NCBI GenBank assembly: GCA_015231815.1
Contig: JADGAW010000033.1
Span: 1-14,614, forward strand
Direction: 5' to 3'
Source: Nitrospinota bacterium
GTDB lineage: Bacteria > Nitrospinota_A > JADGAW01
DNA length: 14,614 nucleotides
The translations under genes were made by a program, and so were the position numbers. The notes under the pieces were generated by a model. That model saw only the letters and a program-made list of their open reading frames with translations. It had not been told where the DNA came from and did not search any database. Numbering within the stretch: the stretch's first letter is position 1; each line of letters begins with the position of its first letter. Positions 1 through 6,110 of the stretch are shown here, piece by piece.

Positions 1-2583
1 AATAAAAAACGTTCGCATTTTTCTTTAATTCACGCAGATGGTGAAGCTCTGGAAAAGACAGTGGCTAAACAGGTTATCGCTTCGGATAAAAGAGTTGGGG
101 GCATACTGAGTAAATTGAAATATCTTGAACCGGAGAGTGAAACAAAAATTAAGAAAAAAGAAATTCAGAAAGCGAAAAAGCAATACTTTAAATATCTTGC
201 CTATGAGTGCGGCGAGATTCAGTTGGAGGGTTTGCCAGCAGACCAGAAGGTCGGTGCAAAGGAGCTTGAACTTGAAAACCTTTATGTGCCGCTTTTTTTA
301 AAAAAGTCTTCTGAGAATAGCGAAAACATTCAGCTTCATGGCGAGGAGACTGATAAGGACAAGGATAAAGCGGTTACCAAAGGCGAAGATAAAAATGAAA
401 GGAAATCACTGAGGGAAGCGCTAGAAAGAAACCGTTATCTTTCCATCCTATCGATCCCGGGAGGAGGAAAAACCACGTTTCTCAAACGGCTTGCGGTAGC
501 TTACGCTATTCCAGAAAGAAAGAAAAGAGTAAAAGATGACCTACCGGACGCAAAATGGCTGCCCCTTTTTATACGTTGCAGAAAACTTGGGGGATTGGCA
601 GAAGAATCAATAAGTCAAATTATTAGTGAAATTCCCCTTTGGGCAGAAATGAAAGGTTTGGAGGATAGTTTCTCCGAACTGGTGAGCAGTTCCCTTCAAA
701 GCAAACAGGTATTGCTTTTAATCGACGGGCTAGATGAAATCTCGGAAGAAAGAAAAAGGGTTTCATTTGTCAACAGCCTGCGAACCTTTCTTGCCATATA
801 TCCAACGGTAACTGCGGTAATAACTTCCAGAGAAGCGGGCTTTAGGATAGTAGCCGGTTCTTTAAGCTCTCTTTGCGCTAATTACCGGATTGATGACTTT
901 AATAATGAGGATATTGAAACCCTTACCGTAGCCTGGCACAAGGTGGTTGTTGGGGATAGAACACAGGTTGTTAAGGACGCTCAGGCATTGTCAAAATCTA
1001 TTTGCGATACTGACAGGGTAAAAAGGCTCGCCTCCAACCCTTTGCTGTTAACCACACTGCTTTTGGTAAAAAGGTGGGTGGGGGAGCTTCCCAGAAGAAG
1101 AAGCGTTCTATACGGGAAAGCCATTGAAGTGCTGTTGATGACATGGAATGTGGAAGGTCATGAGCCCTTGGAACAGGATGAGGCAATTCCCCAACTCGCC
1201 TTTGTCGCTTATACAATGATGAAGGAAGGTTCCCAAAGGATTACCGTAAAGAGGTTGAAGAAAATTCTTGAGCAGTCAAGGAAAGAAATGCCTGAAACTC
1301 TGGGATACGCAAAATTAAGCGTAAATGACTTTATCGAAAGAATTGAACAGAGGAGCAGCCTTTTGATATTAAGCGGTCATGAAATTGAAGACGGCAACCT
1401 CTATTCAACCTATGAGTTTCGTCACCTGACGTTTCAGGAATATTTAACGGCAATTGCTATTGTGGAAGGGCATTACCCGGACAGGCAAGAAAAAGATACT
1501 CTCCTGTCCCTATTGGAGCCATACCTTGAAGATGAACGATGGAAAGAAGTTATACCCCTCGCCGCTGTCCTTGCCGGAAGGGATGTTCAGCCATTATTAA
1601 AAAAGTTAATTGAGTTAGCTAAAGAACTCCCTTTTAAAGATAAATACATACCAGATTGTGAGAGATGGAACCACGTTAAGTTAATGGCGCAATTATTTAT
1701 TGATGAGGTGCAGGCAAGCCCAGAACTGCTTGAAGAAGGTTTAGAATTTATTGGCAGGAAAAGGTGCTGGATAGTGAAAGGGGTTAATTACTTTTACATC
1801 ATGGAGTTGTGTAAAAGTAAATATGGAAATACTTTTCAGCAAGTATTGGAAAACTCTTATATGAACTTTGATAAGGATGCCATTAATTTCGCTGATTGTT
1901 TAGCGCAAACCTCTTTATACCAAAAAGGTCTCGATGAATTCAATAGGGTTGATTCTCATTTGGCTAAAAGAAAAATATTGGGGCTATTGACAACTAATGA
2001 TGATATTGAGAATATAAAAGGGGCCTTAGTAATGATGGCGCTATCTTTTTTTCATAGAAATGGGAAAGTTGACCTTTTTAGAGAAGAAGCTCTTAAAGAA
2101 ATTAACAATGAGTTAGTAAGATTATTGGATTCAAAAGGTAAACGTGTTCATCTTAGCGTGTGTTGGGCATTTTGCTGGTTTCTGAGCATTTGGAAAGAAT
2201 ATGATGAAATAAAGCTCTTATCAAAACTTTTTAACATATGGTTCGAAAGCGTTAATGAAAACCTTAGTCATGTCTCCGCTTGGGCAATTAAAGAAACCCG
2301 ATTAGATAAGAGAAAAACAATCATTGTTAATGGAAACAAAAAAGAAATAACTGAATTTTTGGTAAATAAGAATAGTTTAAAAGATAATCATCGTTTAAAT
2401 ACAGAAAAGTTTGCAGCGTTAAAAGTGGCGTATTATTTACGTTACCCATGGAATGATGATGAGCTTATCGAACTGATAGGAAACCTTTATTCTTGGGATC
2501 AAAAACTTAGTGAAAAATTTCTTGAAAACTTTGGCGAAATAGGAAAAAAGAAAATAAAAGAGTTAAAAGAAAAAAAGAAGTAA
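1..2583 (+). CDS. NACHT-domain STAND NTPase, 5' end outside window
   Basis: The frame is open from base 1, with 20 codons before the GTG at 61 and no in-frame ATG, so the gene very probably starts upstream and its N-terminal effector is missing. Counting from the codon at 61: residues 40-80 form the basic/helical linker common before bacterial NACHT domains (ending NLYVPLFL); Walker A is PGGGKTT (133-139); Walker B with the NACHT acidic extension is LLLIDGLDE (218-226); sensor region ITSRE (254-258); NPLLL (326-330); and the winged-helix signature FRHLTFQEYLTA (453-464). Beyond about 480 comes roughly 360 residues of helical, unrecognised sequence ending in a lysine-rich tail, likely the sensor. 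Family knowledge: bacterial NACHT proteins often sense phage proteins and trigger a fused effector. Defence function is inferred from the family and neighbours. It converges on the toxin-antitoxin operon. The NTPase assignment is strong; effector and trigger are unknown. Confidence 0.9.
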   Translation, partial: NKKRSHFSLIHADGEALEKTVAKQVIASDKRVGGILSKLKYLEPESETKIKKKEIQKAKKQYFKYLAYECGEIQLEGLPADQKVGAKELELENLYVPLFLKKSSENSENIQLHGEETDKDKDKAVTKGEDKNERKSLREALERNRYLSILSIPGGGKTTFLKRLAVAYAIPERKKRVKDDLPDAKWLPLFIRCRKLGGLAEESISQIISEIPLWAEMKGLEDSFSELVSSSLQSKQVLLLIDGLDEISEERKRVSFVNSLRTFLAIYPTVTAVITSREAGFRIVAGSLSSLCANYRIDDFNNEDIETLTVAWHKVVVGDRTQVVKDAQALSKSICDTDRVKRLASNPLLLTTLLLVKRWVGELPRRRSVLYGKAIEVLLMTWNVEGHEPLEQDEAIPQLAFVAYTMMKEGSQRITVKRLKKILEQSRKEMPETLGYAKLSVNDFIERIEQRSSLLILSGHEIEDGNLYSTYEFRHLTFQEYLTAIAIVEGHYPDRQEKDTLLSLLEPYLEDERWKEVIPLAAVLAGRDVQPLLKKLIELAKELPFKDKYIPDCERWNHVKLMAQLFIDEVQASPELLEEGLEFIGRKRCWIVKGVNYFYIMELCKSKYGNTFQQVLENSYMNFDKDAINFADCLAQTSLYQKGLDEFNRVDSHLAKRKILGLLTTNDDIENIKGALVMMALSFFHRNGKVDLFREEALKEINNELVRLLDSKGKRVHLSVCWAFCWFLSIWKEYDEIKLLSKLFNIWFESVNENLSHVSAWAIKETRLDKRKTIIVNGNKKEITEFLVNKNSLKDNHRLNTEKFAALKVAYYLRYPWNDDELIELIGNLYSWDQKLSEKFLENFGEIGKKKIKELKEKKK

Positions 2584-2588
2584 CTTGC

Positions 2589-2668
2589 TAACGGGGAAGG
2601 TAATCAATTATTTTGATGTTGAGCTTTTTGGTTAAAATAATCATGTAAGTATCCAGTAAACCCCGTTA
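2589..2668. repeat. Nested inverted repeat just after the NACHT stop codon
   Basis: Outer arms TAACGGGG (2589-2596) and CCCCGTTA (2661-2668) are perfect complements. Inside them lie ATTATTTT (2607-2614) and AAAATAAT (2634-2641), also perfect complements. The structure starts six bases past the stop codon. It could fold as a long two-tier stem in the 3' UTR, which might protect or end the transcript, or it could be a small mobile remnant. No T-run follows directly, so a standard intrinsic terminator is not supported. Confidence 0.45.
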
Positions 2669-2690
2669 ATGATTTTATTGAAATGAGTAG

Positions 2691-2815
2691 ACCCGACATT
2701 AAAGAAAACCACGTCATGCCGGACTTGATCCGGCATCTCATCGGGCAGTGTTAGGTTCTGAGTGAACTGGCGTCATCCCCCGTGAGATTCTGAATCAAGT
2801 TCAGAATAATGACGT
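2691..2815. repeat. Composite hairpin repeat unit, copy 1 (REP/REPIN-like)
   Basis: Two palindromes with 8-bp arms and 5-base loops: ATGCCGGA/TCCGGCAT around CTTGA (2716-2736) and ATTCTGAA/TTCAGAAT around TCAAG (2787-2807), the second being the same core in reverse orientation. The element is bounded by ACGTCAT (2711-2717) and its complement ATGACGT (2809-2815), so two CTTGA-core hairpins face each other as in REPIN elements. A block beginning ACCCGAC (2691) is shared with copy 2 at 7480. Such CGTCAT plus CTTGA hairpins occur as dispersed intergenic repeats in many bacteria; their function is not settled. Confidence 0.75.
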
Positions 2816-2837
2816 ATTTGCCATTGAGACACGGCTT

Positions 2838-2966
2838 TCACAGAATATTTACATTGTTGTAGTTGCCTATGAGGCCTTTAAGTTCCTGAACTTTTTTGAA
2901 TTTCAGGTAGCCGTTAATAGCGTTTATAATAGCCCCTTTTTTCGTTTATGTTCTGGATTTCTTCAT
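2838..2966 (-). pseudogene. Possible frameshifted remnant of a small helical protein
   Basis: On the minus strand an ATG at 2966 opens a frame with an in-frame TAA after six codons; the same frame then continues as a plausible helical peptide (INGYLKFKKVQELKGLIGNY and onward) to a TGA at 2838-2840. In the first part, a neighbouring frame reads EEIQNINEKRG, so a single indel would join the two into one short helical protein. It lies directly downstream of the toxin gene on the same strand. I do not recognise the family, and the coding case is weak because the whole piece is only about 40 codons. Confidence 0.25.
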
Positions 2967-2974
2967 AACTTCAC

Positions 2975-3325
2975 TTAATTGGTTTTACAATTTTGAATTA
3001 AATAATTGGAAAGCCTTCTAAGCAACCTGACATGCCTTTCTTTATTGATAGAGCCTATTTTCCCCATGACCCTGTTTTTCGGGAAAACAGCGAGAAAGCC
3101 AAGCCTTATAACTGACTTTTTTATCAATCCGCTTGTGCGAAAATCTGAGTCAATCGGAGAAATAAATTCATCGAGAGTCTCTTCAAAATTATGCAGTTGT
3201 GTTGTCGCACCGCAAAGGAGCAAGTCTTTAAACGGCGGGATTTCCCTCAAAACTATTGCTGGCCTTTTTTTTGACGTTCCATCAGCGTTAACAATTGTTG
3301 CAAGGACTACATCACTTTCCGTCAT
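2975..3325 (-). CDS. Type II toxin, PemK/MazF-like endoribonuclease family
   Basis: A 116-residue protein, the normal size for the PemK/MazF fold. It starts with the typical first strand DVVLATIVNADG, then the KKRPAIVL core (19-26), LLLCGATTQ (36-43), a SGLIKKSVIRLGFLAV stretch (65-80) and the closing GKIGSINKERHVRLLRRL helix (88-105). Family knowledge: these proteins cleave cellular RNA and are held inactive by the partner antitoxin. The ATG lies inside the antitoxin gene, overlapping it by 14 bases, so translation is probably coupled; no good ribosome binding site of its own is visible. It belongs to a PemK branch with SDVVL near the N terminus rather than classic MazF, and RNase activity is inferred from family only. 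Confidence 0.82.
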   Translation of the reverse strand: MTESDVVLATIVNADGTSKKRPAIVLREIPPFKDLLLCGATTQLHNFEETLDEFISPIDSDFRTSGLIKKSVIRLGFLAVFPKNRVMGKIGSINKERHVRLLRRLSNYLIQNCKTN

Positions 3326-3545
3326 AATCTGGGTTTATTTCTTTTATTAATTCGACAGAGTATTCTGGCTCATTTTCCCCGTAAGCGCTGTCAAACCTTT
3401 TTTGCGACTCATGCAACCAAGCCTCTCTTTCATTATCGAAGGCTTGATCCATAACGGTAACAATGAGCTTTGTATCTGGCTTCATACTAAAAGGTTCGTC
3501 CAGAACTATCTTTTTCCCGTCAAAATGAGCTGTTAAAGTTTTCAT
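3312..3545 (-). CDS. Putative antitoxin partner of the PemK/MazF-like toxin
   Basis: A 77-residue acidic protein. The N-terminal half (AHFDGKKIVLDEPFSMKPDTKLIVTV, residues 6-31) looks like a short beta-rich module of the kind seen in small antitoxins (AF2212/DUF104-like DG..V..DEP..L..GT pattern). The second half (EREAWLHESQKRFDSAYGENEPEYSVELIKEINPDY) is helical and acidic and would suit wrapping around the toxin. It precedes the toxin with a 14-base overlap, and its ATG overlaps the stop of the upstream membrane protein gene (ATGA). The antitoxin role is inferred from position, size and pattern. I cannot see a clear DNA-binding domain, so autoregulation is uncertain. Confidence 0.7.
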   Translation of the reverse strand: MKTLTAHFDGKKIVLDEPFSMKPDTKLIVTVMDQAFDNEREAWLHESQKRFDSAYGENEPEYSVELIKEINPDYDGK

Positions 3546-3787
3546 TTTTTCTCCATGTGCTGGAAGAGGAGGAAGGGGATAATTACCAGAACCGCAATCA
3601 TAATTAATCCGCTTGCTAACATTAGTCCTTTAACAAAGGCGGTAATTTCAAACACTTTATAGCTTCCAAGAATAATGCAGGCGGCAAAAATAAATAAGGC
3701 AATTCCAAAAGTGATAATAAGGGCGTTTTCCCGCTTGCCTCCAAATAAAATTTTAAATAGTGATAGTTTTTGTTTTTCTTCAGTCAT
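3542..3787 (-). CDS. Small two-TM membrane protein, first gene of toxin-antitoxin operon
   Basis: An 81-residue protein with a charged N terminus (MTEEKQKLSLFKILFGGKREN), two hydrophobic segments (about 22-41 and 54-75) and a short charged tail (QHMEKK). It is predicted to be an inner-membrane hairpin protein. The ATG at 3787 has an AAGGA ribosome binding site (complement of 3792-3796) at good spacing. Its TGA overlaps the antitoxin ATG by the ATGA arrangement, so the three genes are very likely co-transcribed and translationally coupled. I do not recognise the family. It could be an unrelated passenger or a membrane partner of the module. The IS1380 element lies 80 bp upstream. Confidence 0.7.
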   Translation of the reverse strand: MTEEKQKLSLFKILFGGKRENALIITFGIALFIFAACIILGSYKVFEITAFVKGLMLASGLIMIAVLVIIPFLLFQHMEKK

Positions 3788-3840
3788 ATTTTCCTTATTA
3801 TAGTTATTTAATATTCTTGCCGTTTAAAGTCATCATTCCT

Positions 3841-3854
3841 CAAATTTTAATTTG
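3841..3854. promoter_or_regulatory. Palindrome upstream of toxin-antitoxin operon, possible operator
   Basis: CAAATT-TT-AATTTG is a perfect 6-bp-arm palindrome 54 bases upstream of the first operon gene and between it and the IS element. Toxin-antitoxin operons are often autoregulated through such palindromes; here the role is only suggested by position. Confidence 0.25.
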
Positions 3855-3866
3855 GCGTTGGTAACC

Positions 3867-3871
3867 TATTA
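3867..3871. repeat. Left target-site duplication of the IS1380 element (TATTA)
   Basis: TATTA at 3867-3871 directly abuts the left inverted repeat and is repeated exactly at 5542-5546 directly after the right inverted repeat. A 5-bp duplication fits the IS1380 family, and its perfection suggests a fairly recent insertion. Confidence 0.85.
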
Positions 3872-3878
3872 CCTAAAT

Positions 3879-3907
3879 CCTGCAATCGGTGTAAAACCGA
3901 TTGCAGG
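3879..3907. repeat. Perfect hairpin overlapping the left IS end
   Basis: CCTGCAATCGGT (3879-3890) and ACCGATTGCAGG (3896-3907) are perfect 12-bp complements around the loop GTAAA. The left arm overlaps the terminal inverted repeat. Such end hairpins in insertion sequences can block transcription or translation from outside, or serve as a subterminal transposase site; which applies here is unknown. Confidence 0.7.
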
Positions 3908-3979
3908 ATAGTCCAATTAAGTGTAGAATATTCAGTTAGTTAGAAAGCTTATTCACCTTAATTGGAGGTTCACGATTTC

Positions 3980-5314
3980 ATGAATAAAATTATCAAAAAT
4001 ATGTCTAAAAAGCAACCAAATGTTAAGGTTGTGGCAACCGGAAAGGGATTAACGATCAATGCGGGTCTATTGCCTACTTTTCGTTTTCTGGATCGACTTG
4101 ACTTCAAGGATCGCATAGAATCATATACCAAGGTTAAGCGTGGAGTCAATGCTTTGTATACGTTTTCCGACAGTGTTGTGAGCGTTGTCGCAGGCTTTAT
4201 TGCGGGGGCAAATACTCTTGAGAAGGTCGAAGTTATCGGCTCTGATGAGACCTTGCATAAAGTAACCCATAGCGTTCCTTGCGGAGACTCCACAACACTT
4301 GGCCGTATTTTTCGTTTGGCGAAGGCGGAAACAGTCCATGGCTTGGAGTCTGTCGTGTCGCATTTTCGGGGGAGGGTCTGGAAAAGCGCAATGCGTTCCG
4401 GGATAAAACTTAAGAGCGCATGTTCCGTTATGTGGGTTGACGTTGACTCCACCGTTGTCGGGGTGTGCGGCAATCCTGAAGGGGCTGACAAAGGCTATAA
4501 CCCAAGCAAGCATGGGCAAAAGTCCTATCACCCGCTTCTGGCTTTTGTCTCGGAGACAAAAGAAGTCTTGCATTCCTGGCTGAGATGCGGTAGCGCATAC
4601 AGCGCAAATGGTGTGACGGCTTTCATGCGGGAGTGCATGGCTCGTGTCAACAAGAGGGTCCGAGTTGTTCTTCGGGGTGACAGTGCTTTTTTTGTTGAAG
4701 AACTGATGAACTATCTTGATTCTGCCAACGCCGGATATTTGATCAAGGTGAAACTGAGAAACCTTGAGGGTTTGCTCTCCTCCAAAACGTGGCTTCCCGC
4801 TGAGGATATGAAAGGATGGGAATCCACTGAGTTCCAGCATAAATGCGGAAGTTGGAAAAAGGAACGCCGGTTTGTCGCCCTCCGCAAAGTGAAGAGGGTT
4901 GATCGAGGTCTCATTGATGTCCCTGTTTACGAATATTTTTGTTACGTAACGACAGAAGGCGGCTCCCCCCTCAAGATTCATCGCACTTATGGAAAGCGTG
5001 CCACCTGCGAAACCTGGATCGAAGAGTTCAAGGGGCAGCTTAAGGGATGTTCTATCAGAACTTCCGATTTCTGGGCAAATTCGGCTCTCTTTCAATGCGC
5101 CATACTCGCATACAATGTCATGAAATGGATGGCTCTCCTTACGAGTTCCACAATAAAAACATGGGAAGTGAAAAGCATGCGTTTCTGGCTTGTGAGAATG
5201 GCGGGAAAACTCCTTACGGGAAGCGGACGGCTTGTCCTGACCCTGCCGGAGCGGTTTCTTTACCGGAAAGAGTGGTTTGAGTGGGAGAAAATGTCTCGGA
5301 ATGTGACACTATAA
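3980..5314 (+). CDS. IS1380-family transposase (DDE, RNase H fold)
   Basis: The start is the ATG at 3980, preceded by GGAGG at 3964-3968; a TTG at 3962 would overlap that site and is unlikely. The 444-residue product has the IS1380 landmarks: first catalytic Asp in VMWVDVDST (about D156), the GYNPSKHGQKSYHPLLAF block (173-190), second Asp in LRGDSAFF (about D234), a third acidic residue in YGKRATCETWIEEFKGQL (about E344), and the C-terminal ANSALFQCAILAYNVMKWMALL block typical of the family. It cuts and joins the inverted repeats of its own element. The frame is intact and no key residue is missing, so it may be active. Its codon use looks richer in GC than the flanking genes. Confidence 0.93.
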   Translation: MNKIIKNMSKKQPNVKVVATGKGLTINAGLLPTFRFLDRLDFKDRIESYTKVKRGVNALYTFSDSVVSVVAGFIAGANTLEKVEVIGSDETLHKVTHSVPCGDSTTLGRIFRLAKAETVHGLESVVSHFRGRVWKSAMRSGIKLKSACSVMWVDVDSTVVGVCGNPEGADKGYNPSKHGQKSYHPLLAFVSETKEVLHSWLRCGSAYSANGVTAFMRECMARVNKRVRVVLRGDSAFFVEELMNYLDSANAGYLIKVKLRNLEGLLSSKTWLPAEDMKGWESTEFQHKCGSWKKERRFVALRKVKRVDRGLIDVPVYEYFCYVTTEGGSPLKIHRTYGKRATCETWIEEFKGQLKGCSIRTSDFWANSALFQCAILAYNVMKWMALLTSSTIKTWEVKSMRFWLVRMAGKLLTGSGRLVLTLPERFLYRKEWFEWEKMSRNVTL

Positions 5315-5541
5315 AACCATTAAGACAACGAAAAATAAAAAGCACGGGATAAGTGTATCCGCAATGAAAAAATACCGGATATTACCGTGTATAAGCTAAG
5401 AAGGGTAGCACGACAAAGGGCTTTTAACCGATGATAAGTCCACTTAAGAGGTGAGGGGGAAAAATCTTTACGGAAAATAAAGGAAAAACCACTCACCGCT
5501 GAACGAATTACAATGGAATAAAATCACTTGCAGGATTTAGG
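5315..5541 (+). other. Right non-coding arm of the IS1380 element
   Basis: About 227 bases between the transposase stop and the right end with no convincing ORF. It contains a small stem GGATA-AGTG-TATCC (5346-5359) and distant complements GGTGAG (5450-5455) and CTCACC (5492-5497). This could be a transcript tail, a terminator region or transposase binding sequence. Confidence 0.5.
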
Positions 5542-5546
5542 TATTA
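5542..5546. repeat. Right target-site duplication of the IS1380 element (TATTA)
   Basis: Exact copy of the left 5-bp sequence, immediately outside the right inverted repeat. Confidence 0.85.
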
Positions 5547-5721
5547 TAATAAATCTCTGTCTTTATAACGCTCTTTTTCTTATCTTAATTTTTGCCAAGA
5601 AGGTTGAATATTCTTCGTGAAGTATATTAGATAAGGGTCTTAGGAAGTTAAACAACTTTACTTTGTCCTTTCTTTATAAAAACAACATAACATTAAATAT
5701 TTAACTTTAAGTTGCTTAAAT

Positions 5722-5868
5722 ATGGAACAAATAGAATTAAAAAAAAACGGTTTGGTTAATCCAGTTTTAATTCATTCGCTTCCCAGGAACGCAATTGTTA
5801 AGGATGGAAAAATTACTGTGTGCGGAACTATTCTTGAATTATACACCCACCCTTTTTTTGGATTATAA
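5722..5868 (+). CDS. Doubtful 48-residue ORF, function unknown
   Basis: ATG at 5722 to TAA at 5866-5868 gives a short peptide beginning MEQIELKKNGLVNPVLIHSL and ending YTHPFFGL. No good ribosome binding site precedes it and I recognise no family. It ends just before the structured GC-rich patch and its terminator, so it could be a tiny real gene, or the tail of a decayed one. Confidence 0.25.
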   Translation: MEQIELKKNGLVNPVLIHSLPRNAIVKDGKITVCGTILELYTHPFFGL

Positions 5869-5968
5869 CCGCTTTAAACGCACTTCACCCGTAGCGGGCT
5901 ATGGGGCTTTTTAGTCAGGGTAAATGGGGTCGCACAGGTAATCTTCCGGAGAATCCCGATTCTCCGGA
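5869..5968 (+). ncRNA. Candidate structured RNA ending in an intrinsic terminator
   Basis: A GC-richer island in an AT-rich gap. CCGCT (5869-5873) pairs with AGCGG (5893-5897), an inner CCCG-TAG-CGGG hairpin overlaps it, then GGGG-rich linkers lead into the strong terminator stem at 5945-5968. The layout resembles a small RNA or a terminated leader. I could not match it to a known riboswitch class, and a 29-codon ORF (5901-5990) crosses it in one frame. Confidence 0.25.
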
Positions 5969-5978
5969 TATTTTTGTC
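5945..5978 (+). terminator. Rho-independent terminator
   Basis: TCCGGAGAAT (5945-5954) and ATTCTCCGGA (5959-5968) form a perfect 10-bp stem with the loop CCCG, followed by TATTTTTGTC. No T-run lies on the other side, so it works for plus-strand transcripts, either from the small ORF/structured RNA upstream or as a stop for read-through from the IS. Confidence 0.8.
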
Positions 5979-6011
5979 TTATTGCGTTAAATTCAGCATA
6001 AAAACCGACTG

Positions 6012-6029
6012 TTAATAGCTCAAGCTTAA
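6012..6029. promoter_or_regulatory. Palindrome next to the nucleotidyltransferase promoter, possible operator
   Basis: TTAATAGCT-CA-AGCTTAA is an inverted repeat with one bulged base, ending 12 bases before the candidate -35 box. Its position suits a regulator binding site, but this is only suggestive. Confidence 0.25.
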
Positions 6030-6041
6030 TTGATTAACTAT

Positions 6042-6071
6042 TTGACTTTATCGCAGGAATTATCATTAAAT
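6042..6071 (+). promoter_or_regulatory. Candidate sigma-70 promoter for the nucleotidyltransferase gene
   Basis: TTGACT (6042-6047) matches five of six -35 consensus bases, and TTAAAT (6066-6071) is a weak -10 at 18-base spacing. It lies about 40 bases upstream of the ATG at 6111. Confidence 0.35.
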
Positions 6072-6110
6072 GTATAGAATCTAAACATTTTATTGATAAT
6101 TACTGGAATA

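Larger units (their letters stand above)
2584..2974. other. Intergenic region with nested palindrome and hairpin repeat unit
   Basis: This 391-base gap separates the convergent NACHT gene and toxin gene. It holds a nested inverted repeat (2589-2668), a composite hairpin repeat (2691-2815) and a possible broken minus-strand reading frame (2838-2966), all listed separately. I see no intact gene. Confidence 0.6.
3872..5541 (+). mobile_element. Complete IS1380-family insertion sequence, 1,670 bp
   Basis: Perfect 14-bp terminal inverted repeats: CCTAAATCCTGCAA (3872-3885) and TTGCAGGATTTAGG (5528-5541), with the CCTA start also seen in ISEcp1-type IS1380 ends. It is bracketed by the 5-bp direct repeat TATTA. 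Inside is one transposase gene with a full DDE set, about 108 bp of left non-coding sequence and about 227 bp of right non-coding sequence. Length, single ORF, end sequence and duplication size all agree with IS1380. The insertion lies just upstream of the minus-strand toxin-antitoxin operon and may have replaced or separated its promoter. Confidence 0.9.
5547..6041. other. Gap between IS and nucleotidyltransferase gene, mostly non-coding
   Basis: About 500 AT-rich bases. They hold a doubtful 48-codon ORF (5722-5868), a GC-richer structured patch that ends in a strong terminator hairpin (5869-5978), and a palindrome before the next promoter. The first 170 bases show only short repeats such as AAGTT-AAAC-AACTT. 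No intact recognisable gene was found. Confidence 0.55.

Noticed and set aside
61..63. GTG at 61 as the true start of the NACHT gene
   Set aside because: The frame stays open through base 1 and the family normally has an effector domain before this point; GGAAAAG lies too near to be convincing.
3006..3350. Plus-strand ORF across the toxin gene
   Set aside because: Antisense to the PemK/MazF-like toxin, which has clear family motifs.
4121..5095. Long minus-strand ORF of 324 codons inside the IS
   Set aside because: It is antisense to the well-supported transposase and shows no domain pattern.
5869..5968. c-di-GMP-I (GEMM) riboswitch
   Set aside because: A CGCACAG string and GTAGCGGG looked suggestive, but the order is wrong and the conserved core is not present.
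5901..5990. 29-codon ORF through the terminator stem
   Set aside because: No ribosome binding site and the hairpin with T-run explains the sequence better.
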